A stretch of 64,000 nt of DNA from Streptomyces sp. NBC_00510 (GCA_036013505.1 CP107851.1:5846001-5910000); one strand, 5' to 3'; shown: positions 52,573-63,374, numbered from the stretch's first letter. Made by a program: numbers and translations. The notes: a model not told the origin generated them from the letters alone.

Positions 52573-52922
52573 CACCTCTGAGAGTAGCCGTCGGGAGCCC
52601 CGGTTATGCGGCTCCGTGACCGCTGCCACCACCACGGGGGACGAGGACCGGACATCCCCGTTGATGTCGCAGAATGTACGGTCGCTCGCCCCTGGCGCCC
52701 ACGCGATTCCCCTGCCCTGACCGCTTTACCGATCGCAATTGGCATCATTTGCAGCGTTTGGTGATCGGTGTCCTCGGAGGGGCACCCGTACATTTCCGGC
52801 CCTTTGCAGGTCAGGTGTGTTGACCCCAGGTCGGACCTTCCCGGCCAACCCGGACGACACGACGGGGTGAGCTCCTGGGGAGTCGTCGCGGCCCGCTCAA
52901 GAGTGCGGTACCGTCCAACGTC
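52573..52922. other. Divergent intergenic region with an AT-rich pocket
   Basis: 350 bases between the zincin-like gene and DUF3499. An AT-rich pocket (about 52729-52768) is bounded by CCGATC and GATCGG. TACCGT about 12 bases before the DUF3499 GTG suggests a leaderless mRNA. No further gene is seen. Confidence 0.45.
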
Positions 52923-53294
52923 GTGAGCCTTGTACGTCGCTGTTCGCGCACCGCGTGTGGCCGTCCCGCCGTCGCGACGCTGACGTACGTCTACGCGGAC
53001 TCCACCGCCGTCCTCGGACCGCTCGCCACCTACGCCGAGCCCCACTGTTACGACCTGTGCTCGGAGCACTCCGAGCGCCTCACCGCCCCCCGCGGCTGGG
53101 AAGTCGTACGGCTCGCCACGGACACCGGCCCCACCCGCCCCAGCGGTGACGACCTCGAAGCGCTCGCCAACGCCGTGCGCGAAGCCGCCCGCCCCCAGGA
53201 ACGCGAGGGCAACGGCACCAACGGCCGCGGCGGCGACCCCATGGAGATCACCCGGCGCGGGCACCTGCGCGTCCTGCGCTCGCCCGACTCCTGA
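52923..53294 (+). CDS. DUF3499 family protein
   Basis: The 123-residue protein has a compact N-terminal segment CSRTACGRPAVATLTYVYAD with a cysteine pair, then PLATYAEPHCYDLCSEHSER with two further cysteines and histidines, suggesting a small zinc-binding domain. The rest (from about residue 75) is hydrophilic. This is the actinobacterial DUF3499 family, found beside manB; function unknown. GTG 52923 follows TACCGT by about 9 bases and has no good ribosome site, so it is probably leaderless. Confidence 0.82.
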   Translation: MSLVRRCSRTACGRPAVATLTYVYADSTAVLGPLATYAEPHCYDLCSEHSERLTAPRGWEVVRLATDTGPTRPSGDDLEALANAVREAARPQEREGNGTNGRGGDPMEITRRGHLRVLRSPDS

Positions 53295-53434
53295 ACCGGC
53301 ACCCCCCGCCATACCCCGCCCCCGGTCCGCACGTGCACCCGGGCTCCTCATCGGCCCGTTCGGATCCGCCCGGTAGGTTGGCTCTTGCCACGATCCATCC
53401 ACCGGCAACCGGTTTCCAGAGCGGAGCACATACG

Positions 53435-54793
53435 GTGACCGACCTCTCCCAGCTCGTGAAGGCGTACGACGTCCGCGGAGTCGTCCCCGACCAATGGGGC
53501 GAGCCGCTCGCCGAACTCTTCGGCGCGGCCTTCGTCACCGTGACCGGTGCCGACGCGATCGTGACGGGCCACGACATGCGGCCCTCCTCGCCCGGCCTGT
53601 CCCGGGCCTTCGCCCGCGGCGCGTCCTCGCGCGGCGCGAAGGTCACCGAGATCGGCCTCTGCTCCACCGACCAGCTGTACTTCGCCAGCGGCAAGCTGGG
53701 CCTGCCCGGCGCCATGTTCACCGCCAGCCACAACCCGGCTCAGTACAACGGCATCAAGATGTGCCGCGCCGGCGCCGCCCCCGTCGGCCAGGACACCGGC
53801 CTCACCGAGATCCGCGAGCTCGTCGAGCAGTGGTCCGGAACCGGCCTCCCGGCGAGCGACGCCACCCCCGGCGAGGTCACCCAGCGGGACATGCTCGCCG
53901 ACTACGCCGCCCACCTGCGCACCCTGGTCGACCTGAGCTCCATCCGGCACCTCAAGGTCGTCGTCGACGCCGGCAACGGCATGGGCGGCCACACCGTCCC
54001 CACCGTCTTCGACGGCCTGCCCGTCGACCTCGTCCCGATGTACTTCGAGCTCGACGGCACCTTCCCCAACCACGAGGCCAACCCCCTGGACCCCAAGAAC
54101 ATCGTCGACCTGCAGGAGAAGGTGCGCGAGACCGGCGCCGACATCGGCATCGCCTTCGACGGCGACGCCGACCGCTGCTTCGTCGTCGACGAGCGCGGCG
54201 AGCCCGTCTCCCCGTCCGCGATCACCGCCCTGGTCGCCGCCCGCGAACTGGCCAAGCACCCCGGCTCCACCGTCATCCACAACCTGATCACCTCCTGGTC
54301 CGTGCCCGAGGTCGTCAAGGAGCACGGCGGGACGCCCGTCCGCACCCGCGTCGGCCACTCCTTCATCAAGCAGGAGATGGCCCGCACCGGTGCCGTCTTC
54401 GGCGGCGAGCACTCCGCGCACTACTACTTCCGCGACTTCTGGAACGCCGACACCGGCATGCTCGCCGCGCTCCACGTCCTCGCCGCCCTCGGCGGCCAGG
54501 ACGGCCCGCTGTCCGGGCTCGTCGCCGAGTACGACCGCTACGCCGCCTCCGGCGAGATCAACACCGCCGTCGACGACCAGGCCGGCCGCACCGCCGCCGT
54601 CCGCGCGGCCTTCGCCGACCGCCCGGGCACCGGCCTCGACGAGCTCGACGGCCTCACGGTCACCGGCGACGGCTGGTGGTTCAACCTCCGCCCCTCCAAC
54701 ACCGAGCCGCTGCTGCGCCTCAACGTGGAGGCGCGCGACACCGAGCTCATGGCCGGCGTCCGCGACGAGGTCCTCTCCATCGTCCGCGCCTGA
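53435..54793 (+). CDS. manB: Phosphomannomutase / phosphoglucomutase
   Basis: The 452-residue alpha-D-phosphohexomutase converts mannose-6-phosphate to mannose-1-phosphate. VKAYDVRGVVPDQWG starts the protein. The phosphoserine loop is TASHNPAQYNGIK, the metal loop DGDADRC, the sugar loop GGEHSAHYYF, and the C-terminal phosphate loop RPSNTEPLLR. GTG 53435 has GGAG 8 bases upstream; an upstream extension to 53333 is not needed. It precedes Trm112, SIS and manA genes in the same direction, and with manA and manC supplies GDP-mannose for glycosylation. Confidence 0.94.
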   Translation: MTDLSQLVKAYDVRGVVPDQWGEPLAELFGAAFVTVTGADAIVTGHDMRPSSPGLSRAFARGASSRGAKVTEIGLCSTDQLYFASGKLGLPGAMFTASHNPAQYNGIKMCRAGAAPVGQDTGLTEIRELVEQWSGTGLPASDATPGEVTQRDMLADYAAHLRTLVDLSSIRHLKVVVDAGNGMGGHTVPTVFDGLPVDLVPMYFELDGTFPNHEANPLDPKNIVDLQEKVRETGADIGIAFDGDADRCFVVDERGEPVSPSAITALVAARELAKHPGSTVIHNLITSWSVPEVVKEHGGTPVRTRVGHSFIKQEMARTGAVFGGEHSAHYYFRDFWNADTGMLAALHVLAALGGQDGPLSGLVAEYDRYAASGEINTAVDDQAGRTAAVRAAFADRPGTGLDELDGLTVTGDGWWFNLRPSNTEPLLRLNVEARDTELMAGVRDEVLSIVRA

Positions 54794-54799
54794 CGGCCG

Positions 54800-54844
54800 C
54801 CCCGCCGGAGGAGGCACCGCACCGCACCACCTCCTCCGGCGGGG
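54800..54844 (+). terminator. Hairpin after manB
   Basis: CCCCGCCGGAGGAGG (54800-54814) pairs perfectly over 15 bp with CCTCCTCCGGCGGGG (54830-54844) around a 15-base loop. It could end or attenuate transcription before the Trm112-like gene. Confidence 0.6.
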
Positions 54845-54981
54845 GACCGGGGCCCCGACACGGTCACGCGGGCCCGGCCCCCCGGCGATAGGCTGAATCG
54901 GCCGGTCCGGACGCGTACGCCCGCACACGGCGGACGCCCGGAAACCACGACCACGACACGACCACACGGGAGAAGCCACCC

Positions 54982-55161
54982 ATGCCGCTCGTCGAAGCCA
55001 GCCTCCTGGAGATCCTCGCCTGCCCCGCCTGCCACGCGCCGCTGCGCGAGGACGTCGAGGCCACCGAGCTCACCTGCACCTCCGCCGACTGCGGCCTGGC
55101 CTACCCCGTGCGCGACGACATCCCCGTCCTCCTCGTCGACGAGGCCCGCCGCCCCGCGTAA
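54982..55161 (+). CDS. Trm112-family zinc-ribbon protein
   Basis: A 59-residue protein: MPLVEASLLEILACPACH at the start with CPAC, then LTCTSADCGLAYPVRDDIPV with the second pair. This matches the bacterial Trm112/YcaR family, small zinc-ribbon partners that activate or stabilise methyltransferases and other enzymes. ATG 54982 is preceded by GGGAGAAG. In actinobacteria it commonly sits between manB and the SIS gene. Its partner here is unknown. Confidence 0.85.
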   Translation: MPLVEASLLEILACPACHAPLREDVEATELTCTSADCGLAYPVRDDIPVLLVDEARRPA

Positions 55162-55292
55162 CGCGACCCGGCCGCCCGGCACCGCACGCCCGCCCGGCAG
55201 CCCGCGCCGTACGCACCGCCGGCACGGGCACCCGCACCGCACGGCGCCCCGCGACACCCGACACAACCGGACCGGACCGGAGGTCACCCCCG

Positions 55293-56444
55293 ATGCTGGA
55301 CGAGACGCTGCTCGACGACCCCGACGCCCTCGCCCGCGCCGACACCCGCGGCCTCCTCCTCGGCGTTGCCGCCGCCGGCGCCCGCGTCCGCACCGCCGCC
55401 CGCCTCGCCCAGGAGGCAGGCGTCGGCGAACTCAAGCCCGACGGCCGCCCCCGCAGCGTCCTGGTCGCCGGCCCCGGCGCTGTCGCCGTCGCCGCCGTCG
55501 CCGAACTGCTGGCCGCCCTCGGCAACGGCAGCGGGCCCGTACTGCCCCTGCACCCCACCGGCCCCGCCCCGTACGACCTGCGGTGGGCCCTCCCCGGCTG
55601 GGCCGGCCCCCTGGACCTGCTGCTCATCGCCAGCCCCGCCGGCACCGAGGCGGGACTGGCCGACCTCATCGAGCAGGCCTACCGCCGCGGTTGCACCGCC
55701 GCCGCCGTCGTCCCCGCCGGCTCACCCATCGCCGAGGCGATCCAGCAGGTGCGGGGCATGGTCCTGCCGTACGCCCCCGCGCCCGACCCGGCGTCCGTCG
55801 CGGGGGTCCTCGGCGAGGCCGCCGACCCCGCCGAGGACCTCGGCGCCTTCTGGGCGCTGCTCACCCCGCTGCTCGCCCTCGGCGACCGCATCGGCCTGCT
55901 CGCCGCCCCGCCCGACACCATCGAGCGCGTCGCCGACCGCCTCGACGAGGTCGCCGCCCGCTGCGGCCCCGCCACCGCCACCTACAGCAACCCCGCCAAG
56001 GCCCTCGCCTCCGAACTCGCCGAATCCCTGCCGGTGATGTGGAGCGAGGGACCGGTCGCCTCCGTCGCCGCCCGGCGCTTCGCCGCGGCCATCGCCGCCC
56101 GCGCCGGACGCCCCGCCCTGCACGGCGAACTCCCCGAGGCACTCGACACCCACGGCGCGCTGCTCGCCGGCTCCCTGGCCGGCGCCCTCGACCCCGAGGA
56201 CTTCTTCCGCGACCGCGTCGACGAGCCCGAGGACCTGCGCCTGCGCGTCGTGCTCCTGCACCGCCCCGGCAACGCCGCCTCGAGCTCCGCCCCGCTCGCC
56301 CGCGAGCTCGCCACGACCCACGACACCCCGCTGAGCGAGCTCGCCCCCGCCGAGGGAGGCGACCTGGAATCCGCCGTCGAACTCCTCGCCGTCACGGATT
56401 TCGCCTCCGTTTACCTCGCCATCACTTCCACCGGGAGAGCATGA
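55293..56444 (+). CDS. SIS-domain protein related to phosphoglucose/phosphomannose isomerase
   Basis: The 383-residue protein has the double-SIS sugar isomerase layout, with SVLVAGPGAVAVAAVAELL and LLLIASPAGTEAG for the first sugar-phosphate site, AAAVVPAGSPIAEAI after it, and a C-terminal half (TYSNPAKALASELAESLPVMW) like PGI/PMI enzymes. Clear catalytic residues of the bifunctional isomerases are not obvious, so it may be a variant isomerase or a regulatory protein. ATG 55293 has GGAGG upstream. It ends four bases before manA, so it works in the mannose pathway. Confidence 0.8.
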   Translation: MLDETLLDDPDALARADTRGLLLGVAAAGARVRTAARLAQEAGVGELKPDGRPRSVLVAGPGAVAVAAVAELLAALGNGSGPVLPLHPTGPAPYDLRWALPGWAGPLDLLLIASPAGTEAGLADLIEQAYRRGCTAAAVVPAGSPIAEAIQQVRGMVLPYAPAPDPASVAGVLGEAADPAEDLGAFWALLTPLLALGDRIGLLAAPPDTIERVADRLDEVAARCGPATATYSNPAKALASELAESLPVMWSEGPVASVAARRFAAAIAARAGRPALHGELPEALDTHGALLAGSLAGALDPEDFFRDRVDEPEDLRLRVVLLHRPGNAASSSAPLARELATTHDTPLSELAPAEGGDLESAVELLAVTDFASVYLAITSTGRA

Positions 56445-56448
56445 CCGC

Positions 56449-57657
56449 ATGGACCGCCTGACCAACACCATCCGCCCGTACGCCTGGGGTTCCACCAGCG
56501 CGATCCCCGAACTGCTCGGCACCACCCCCACGGGCGAGCCGCAGGCCGAACTGTGGATGGGCGCCCACCCCGGCGCCCCCTCCCGCATCGACCGCGGCGA
56601 CGGTCCGGTCCCGCTCGACCAGGTCATCACCGCCGACCCGGACGGTGAACTCGGCGCCCCCGCCGTCGAACGCTTCGGCCCCCGGCTGCCGTTCCTGCTC
56701 AAGCTCCTCGCCGCCGGCTCCCCCCTCTCCCTGCAGGTGCATCCCGACCTCGCCCAGGCCGCCGCCGGCTTCGCCGACGAGGAGGCCCGCGGCGTCCCCG
56801 TCGACGCCCCGCACCGCAACTACAAGGACGCCAACCACAAGCCGGAGATGATCGTCGCGCTCACCCCCTTCGAGGGACTGTGCGGCTTCCGCCACCCCGA
56901 GGAGACCGCGGCCCTCCTCTCCGGCCTCGGCGTCGACCCCCTCAAGCCGTACGTCGACCTGCTGCGCGCCCACCCCGAGGAGGCCGCCCTCCGCGAGGTC
57001 CTCACCGCCGTGCTCGGAGCCGAACGCGACGCCATGGCCGGCACCGTGGACGAAGCCGCCGAAGCCGCCGGCCGGCTCGCCACCGAGGGCGGACCGAACG
57101 CCGACGCCTACGCCGCCTACGCGGCCATCGCCCACGCCTACCCCGGTGACCCCGGCGTCATCGCCGCCATGCTGCTCAACCACGTCCGACTCCAGCCCGG
57201 CGAGGCGCTCTTCCTCGGCGCCGGCATACCCCACGCCTACCTCAGCGGCCTCGGCGTCGAGATCATGGCCAACTCCGACAACGTCCTGCGCTGCGGCCTC
57301 ACCCCCAAGCACGTCGACATCCCCGAACTGCTGCGCATCGTCCGCTTCCACGCGGGTGACGCCGGTGTCCTGCGCCCCGAGGCGTCCCCCGACGGCGAGG
57401 AGCTCTACGGCACCCCCATCGACGAGTTCCGGCTCTCCCGCTACTCGCTCGCCGCCGGCGCCGCCCCCCGCACCCCCCACGACCGCACCGCCCAGATCCT
57501 GCTCTGCACCGAAGGCACCGCCACCCTGCGCACGCCCGGCGACCCGGCGGCCCCGGAACTCACCCTCGGCCGCGGCCAGTCCGCCTACGTTCCCGCAGGC
57601 GAACAGGTCGAACTCACCGGCGAGGGGACCGTCTTCCGGGCCACCGTGGTGGCCTGA
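56449..57657 (+). CDS. manA: Mannose-6-phosphate isomerase, class I
   Basis: The 402-residue type I PMI interconverts fructose-6-phosphate and mannose-6-phosphate. RPYAWGSTSAIPELLG is the N-terminal signature. Zinc ligands lie in SLQVHPD, KDANHKPEM (His, Glu) and, later, GIPHAYLSG with NSDNVLRCGLTPKHVDIPEL. ATG 56449 begins four bases after the SIS stop. It opens mannose-donor synthesis from glycolysis. Confidence 0.95.
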   Translation: MDRLTNTIRPYAWGSTSAIPELLGTTPTGEPQAELWMGAHPGAPSRIDRGDGPVPLDQVITADPDGELGAPAVERFGPRLPFLLKLLAAGSPLSLQVHPDLAQAAAGFADEEARGVPVDAPHRNYKDANHKPEMIVALTPFEGLCGFRHPEETAALLSGLGVDPLKPYVDLLRAHPEEAALREVLTAVLGAERDAMAGTVDEAAEAAGRLATEGGPNADAYAAYAAIAHAYPGDPGVIAAMLLNHVRLQPGEALFLGAGIPHAYLSGLGVEIMANSDNVLRCGLTPKHVDIPELLRIVRFHAGDAGVLRPEASPDGEELYGTPIDEFRLSRYSLAAGAAPRTPHDRTAQILLCTEGTATLRTPGDPAAPELTLGRGQSAYVPAGEQVELTGEGTVFRATVVA

Positions 57658-57752
57658 CGCACCACGCGAAGCACGGCCTGCAAGAATGTCCCGCCGTAAC
57701 GCCGTAAAGACCGGGCAAAGACCAGGGCCGACGGAAGGGACCACCAGCACCT

Positions 57753-58697
57753 ATGAGCGCGTCAGGCGGAACCAAGGCGATCGTCGCCGCATTGGGCGCC
57801 AACCTCGCCATCGCGGTGAGCAAGTTCGTGGCGTTCGCCTTCAGCGGCTCCTCGTCCATGCTCGCCGAAGGCGTGCACTCGGTGGCCGACTCGGGCAACC
57901 AGGCGCTGCTCCTGCTCGGCGGCAAGAAGGCCCAGAAGAAGGCCACCGAGGAACACCCCTTCGGCTACGGCCGTGAGCGGTACATCTACGGCTTCCTCGT
58001 CTCCATCGTGCTGTTCACCATCGGTGGCGTCTTCGCCCTCTACGAGGGCTACGAGAAGGTCCAGCACCCCCACGAGATCGAGCACTGGTACTGGCCCATC
58101 GGCGTCCTGGTCTTCGCGATCGTCGCCGAGGGCTTCTCCTTCCGCACCGCCATCAAGGAATCCAACATGGTGCGCGGCAAGCAGACCTGGAGCCAGTTCA
58201 TCCGCACCGCCAAGGCCCCCGAGCTCCCCGTCGTCCTCCTCGAGGACTTCGGCGCGCTCGTCGGCCTCGTGCTCGCCCTCGGCGGCGTCGGCCTGTCCCT
58301 GCTCACCGGCGACGGCATCTGGGACGGCATCGGCACCCTCTGCATCGGCGTCCTCCTCGTCGCCATCGCGCTCGTCCTCGCCTCCGAGACCAAGTCGCTG
58401 CTCCTCGGCGAGGCCGCGGGACCCGAGGTCGTCGCCCGCATCCGCGCGGCCGTCGTCGACGGCGACACCGTCACCCGCTTGATCCACATGCGCACGCTCC
58501 ACCTCGGCCCCGACGAGCTCCTCGTCGCCGCCAAGATCGCCGTCCAGCACGACGACACCGCCACCGAGGTCGCCCGCGCCATCGACGCCGCCGAGGCCCG
58601 CATCCGCGAGGCCGAGCCCATCGCCCGCGTCATCTACCTCGAACCGGACATCTACCGCGAGCAGTCGGCCGCCCCCACCGCCCCCACGGCGGACTGA
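57753..58697 (+). CDS. Cation diffusion facilitator family transporter
   Basis: The 314-residue protein has six helices and the CDF metal motif in helix 2, SMLAEGVHSVADSGNQALL (with an HSxxD pair). FGYGRERYIYGFLVSIVLF and VVLLEDFGALVGLVLALGG (second metal pair ED) also fit. The C-terminal cytoplasmic domain is short (RLIHMRTLHLGPDELLVAAK). It probably exports zinc or a similar divalent metal. ATG 57753 follows GGAAGGG. It shares direction with manA and sahH. Confidence 0.9.
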   Translation: MSASGGTKAIVAALGANLAIAVSKFVAFAFSGSSSMLAEGVHSVADSGNQALLLLGGKKAQKKATEEHPFGYGRERYIYGFLVSIVLFTIGGVFALYEGYEKVQHPHEIEHWYWPIGVLVFAIVAEGFSFRTAIKESNMVRGKQTWSQFIRTAKAPELPVVLLEDFGALVGLVLALGGVGLSLLTGDGIWDGIGTLCIGVLLVAIALVLASETKSLLLGEAAGPEVVARIRAAVVDGDTVTRLIHMRTLHLGPDELLVAAKIAVQHDDTATEVARAIDAAEARIREAEPIARVIYLEPDIYREQSAAPTAPTAD

Positions 58698-58749
58698 CCC
58701 CCTCCACACGACCTCCACGCACCTTCCGGACGCGCCCGGCCACTCGGTG

Positions 58750-58935
58750 TAGATTCGTCCCTAGCCAGACGTCGCTGCTGATGGCGGTCGGGCGGTCCGG
58801 ACACGGACCGGCCGAGGGAGAGAGGGCCTCCGACGGGCTGAGCTGCGGTCGAGGGAGACGTATGTCCGCATGCCTCCCCCCGCCCCGCAGCGGAAAGCCG
58901 ATGTCCGTTCTGGAAGCACCCCACGAGGAGACTGC
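58750..58935 (+). promoter_or_regulatory. sahH promoter and structured leader
   Basis: TAGATT at 58750-58755 is a likely -10 box. The ~175-base leader that follows can fold: CGGTCCG (58793-58799) pairs with CGGACCG (58804-58810), and GCTGCGG (58842-58848) with CCGCAGC further on, enclosing GGGAG and CTCCC. It does not match the SAH or SAM-IV riboswitch patterns as I remember them. The ribosome site is GAGGAG, 5 bases before ATG 58936. Confidence 0.45.
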
Positions 58936-60387
<1,452 letters not shown>

Positions 60388-60451
60388 CGCCGCCCGGGCC
60401 GCCCGCACGACAGCGCGCCACCGGCCCCGACGGCACCACAGGAGCCACCCC

Positions 60452-60480
60452 GCAGGCCCCCGCCCCCGGCGGGGGCCTGC
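60452..60480 (+). terminator. Terminator of sahH
   Basis: GCAGGCCCCCGCC (60452-60464), loop CCC, GGCGGGGGCCTGC (60468-60480): perfect 13-bp stem. Confidence 0.85.
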
Positions 60481-60516
60481 CCCGTCGGGCCCCCGCCCGC
60501 TTTGTAAGGTCGAACC

Positions 60517-61140
60517 ATGCCCCGCGGCCGCTACTCGTTCCACGACACCCACGACCACACCCCCCTCGGCGAAGAACACTTCCACTGCGCCACCGGCCCC
60601 ACCGGCTGGCGCTACACCGCACAGACCACCCACCCCGACGGCGGCCACGCCGGCTCCGTCGACCTCACCATCGACGAACTCGGCCGCACCATCCGCCTGG
60701 AACTGCACGCCGCGAGCTGGCAGGTCCGCGGCGCCGCCCTCGACGGCCTCACCTGGGTCCGTACCGACCCCTCCGGCGAACACGCTCAGGAGGGCAACGT
60801 CCCCGCCCACGCCTTCACCGGCGCGTCACCCGCGTTCTACGTCGCCACCGCGCGGCTGCTCCGCCTGCGGCCCGGCTCCCCGGCCACCCGCGTACGCCTC
60901 GTCGCATTCCAACCCCCCGTGCTCGCACCCCGCACCCTCGACCAGTCGTGGGCCCTGATCAAGAGCGAAGCACACACCACCGACAACGCCCCCCTGCTCG
61001 TGGACGAATACCAGGTCAACGACCTGCAGACCGGTGAACAGCACACCGTCCACATCGCCGGCGACGTCGTCCTGTCCGCCCCGGGCATCGAACTCGAGGA
61101 CCTCGAGTCACCCCCGTCCCGGTTCCCCGCGACGGACTGA
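60517..61140 (+). CDS. Hypothetical conserved protein
   Basis: A 207-residue soluble, beta-rich protein without a recognised family. It begins MPRGRYSFHDTHDHTPLGEE, with GPTGWRYTAQT and SVDLTIDELGRTIRLELHA in the first half; the second half (VRLVAFQPPVLAPRTLDQSW) ends in an acidic tail. No signal peptide or membrane helix. TGTAAGGT lies about 10 bases before the ATG, so it may be leaderless. It converges on the RDD gene. The layout suggests a housekeeping actinobacterial protein of unknown role. Confidence 0.75.
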   Translation: MPRGRYSFHDTHDHTPLGEEHFHCATGPTGWRYTAQTTHPDGGHAGSVDLTIDELGRTIRLELHAASWQVRGAALDGLTWVRTDPSGEHAQEGNVPAHAFTGASPAFYVATARLLRLRPGSPATRVRLVAFQPPVLAPRTLDQSWALIKSEAHTTDNAPLLVDEYQVNDLQTGEQHTVHIAGDVVLSAPGIELEDLESPPSRFPATD

Positions 61141-61164
61141 CCCCGCCGACGCGGCGGCGACCCC

Positions 61165-62196
61165 TCACGCCGGAGGCGCGAAGCCCGTCGACGAGGACGA
61201 GGAGGAGGGCGACGTCGAGGACGGAGGCACCGGCTCCTGCGGGGCCTGCCCCCCACGCACCGGCGGCACCGCGTCCCCCCGCACCCCGCCGTCCGTACCG
61301 GGCGCCACCCAGCCCACCGCAGGCGGCACCGGCGCCCGGCCCTTCCCCGGCTCCGCAACCCCGAAGCCCCCCGGCTCGGCGACCCCGTCGACCGGAGCAC
61401 CGACCGGAGTACCGACCGGAGCGCCGAAGACCCGGCGCGCGTCCCGCGCCTGCCGCTCCGCCACCACCGCCGCCAGGAACCCCGCCGGCGGCGTCCCCTC
61501 CGGCACCGTGGCACCCGTGCACGCCACGACGTCCCCCGCGAGCCGTTCCGCCATCGACCAGCCCACCTGCGGATCCAGCTGATGCATCCGCGACAGGTAC
61601 TGCCGCACCGCCAGCCACAGCCCCTCCGGCACCGCCGACAGGTCCACCCCCGCCAACTGCCCCGCCAGCCACGGCGGCGCGGGTGGCATCGGCCGCGGCG
61701 ACCGCGGCACCGGAATCCGTTCCCGCACCACCAGCGTCCCCGCGAAGACGTCCCCGATCCGCCGACCGCGCGCCGACACCAGCGAGGCGATGCAGGCGAT
61801 CACCCCGAGGAACATCTGGATCTCGACCACCCCGACCGCCCCGCGCACCAGCGCGTGCCGGAACCGGATCGGCCCGCCGTCGTCCCGCACCACCCGCAAC
61901 CCGCAGGCCAGCTTCCCCAGCGACCGCCCCCGGGTCAGCGTCTCCACCGCGATCGGCACCCCGAACAGCACCAGCACCAGCGAGGTCACGTACACCGCTG
62001 CCACCGCCGCCTCGTCCATCGACGCCGTCGCCACCATCAGCACGATCGACACGACCAGATAACCGCCGATGTACACGACGCCGTCCAGCGCCGCCGCCAG
62101 CGCCCGGCTCGGCAGCTTCGCCGGGTGCAACCCCAGTTCGACCGCCTCACCCGTCACCAGCCGGCCGGCACCGCCCGCCGCGCTCGCCTCACTCAT
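61165..62196 (-). CDS. RDD-family membrane protein
   Basis: The 343-residue protein has an RDD domain of about 140 residues: LPSRALAAALDGVVYIGGYLVV, TLTRGRSLGKLACGLRVVRDDG and FRHALVRGAVGVVEIQ, with SARGRRIGDVFAGTLVV. Three helices span the membrane. The C-terminal ~165 residues are cytoplasmic, with a helical part (about 200-255) and a Pro/Ser/Val-rich tail (GAPVGTPVGAPVDG; SPSSSSSSTG). ATG 62196 follows GGAGGAGGG. It diverges from a SpoIIM gene, a pairing common in actinobacteria; function unknown. Confidence 0.9.
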   Translation of the reverse strand: MSEASAAGGAGRLVTGEAVELGLHPAKLPSRALAAALDGVVYIGGYLVVSIVLMVATASMDEAAVAAVYVTSLVLVLFGVPIAVETLTRGRSLGKLACGLRVVRDDGGPIRFRHALVRGAVGVVEIQMFLGVIACIASLVSARGRRIGDVFAGTLVVRERIPVPRSPRPMPPAPPWLAGQLAGVDLSAVPEGLWLAVRQYLSRMHQLDPQVGWSMAERLAGDVVACTGATVPEGTPPAGFLAAVVAERQARDARRVFGAPVGTPVGAPVDGVAEPGGFGVAEPGKGRAPVPPAVGWVAPGTDGGVRGDAVPPVRGGQAPQEPVPPSSTSPSSSSSSTGFAPPA

Positions 62197-62291
62197 GCGG
62201 GAACCCTCCTCCTGCCCACCCCGGACCCGGAGCGACCAGTCTGCCCCGTCTGCCAAGCTGGGACCTCCCCGGCCAGCCAGGAGCAGCGCCC

Positions 62292-63299
62292 ATGGACCTC
62301 GACGTCTTCGCAGCCGCCCACCGCCACGAGTGGGACCGGCTCGACACGCTGCTGCGCCGGCGTCGGCGCCTCTCCGGGGAGGAAGCCGACGAACTCGTCA
62401 CCCTCTACCAACGCGCCGCAACCCATCTCTCCCTCGTCCAGTCCAGCGCCCCCGACCCCGCACTCGTCGGACGGCTCACCACCCTCGTCGCCCGCGCCCG
62501 CAGCGCCGTCACCGGAGCCCGCACCCCCGGCTGGCGCGACGCGGTCCTCTTCTTCACCCGCGCCTTCCCCGCCGCGATGTACCGCTCGCGCCACTGGTGG
62601 GTCCCCACCGCGCTCGTCTCCACCGCGGTCGCCGCACTCATCGGCTGGTGGGTCGCCACCCACCCCGAGGTCCAGTCCGCCATCGCCGCCCCCGAAGAAC
62701 TGCGCGCCCTGACCCGCCCCGACGGCGAGTACGAGGCGTACTACTCCAGCCACCCCGCCGCCTCCTTCGCGGCCCAGGTCTGGACGAACAACGCCATGGC
62801 CGCCGGCTACTGCCTGGTCCTCGGCGTCTTCCTCGGACTCCCCGTCCTCTACGTACTGTTCGAGAACATGCTCAACCTGGGTCTCGGGCTCGGCCTCATG
62901 GGCTCCGCGGGCCGCCTCGACACCTTCCTCGGGCTGCTCCTCCCGCACGGCCTCCTCGAACTGACCGCCGTCTTCGTCGCCGCCGGCACAGGACTCCGCC
63001 TCGGCTGGACCGTCATCGACCCCGGCCCGCGCCCCCGCCGTACGGCCCTCGCCGAAGAAGGCCGGGCCGCCATCGGCATGGCCATCGGCCTCGCCGCGGT
63101 CCTCTTCGTCTCCGGCGCCCTCGAAGCCTTCGTCACCCCCTCCGGCCTGCCCACCTGGGCCCGCATCGGCATCGGCGTCACCGCCGAGCTGCTCTTCCTC
63201 GTCTACGTCTTCGTCATCGGGCGCCGCGCGGCCCTCGCCGGCGAGACGGGCGACTTGGAACGGGGCGACCGCGGCGACGTCCTGCCCACCGCGGCGTGA
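62292..63299 (+). CDS. SpoIIM / stage II sporulation protein M family membrane protein
   Basis: The 335-residue protein matches the DUF95/SpoIIM family: about five helices (WWVPTALVSTAVAALIGWW, AAGYCLVLGVFLGLPVLYVLF and others) after an N-terminal helical segment RHEWDRLDTLLRRRRRLS with AATHLSLVQSSAPD. FVTPSGLPTWARIGIG is near the end. In Bacillus, SpoIIM acts in engulfment; actinobacterial members are less understood and form divergent pairs with RDD genes. ATG 62292 is 95 bases from the RDD start. Confidence 0.88.
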   Translation: MDLDVFAAAHRHEWDRLDTLLRRRRRLSGEEADELVTLYQRAATHLSLVQSSAPDPALVGRLTTLVARARSAVTGARTPGWRDAVLFFTRAFPAAMYRSRHWWVPTALVSTAVAALIGWWVATHPEVQSAIAAPEELRALTRPDGEYEAYYSSHPAASFAAQVWTNNAMAAGYCLVLGVFLGLPVLYVLFENMLNLGLGLGLMGSAGRLDTFLGLLLPHGLLELTAVFVAAGTGLRLGWTVIDPGPRPRRTALAEEGRAAIGMAIGLAAVLFVSGALEAFVTPSGLPTWARIGIGVTAELLFLVYVFVIGRRAALAGETGDLERGDRGDVLPTAA

Positions 63300-63374
63300 C
63301 CCGGACGGCCGACACCGACGATGTGCATCCGGCGTTGCTGACCTGCTAGTCTCGTCTTCGCCCCAAGACACCTG

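Noticed and set aside
58756..58935. SAH or SAM-IV riboswitch before sahH
   Set aside because: The conserved blocks of both classes, as I remember them, are not found; kept only as a structured leader.
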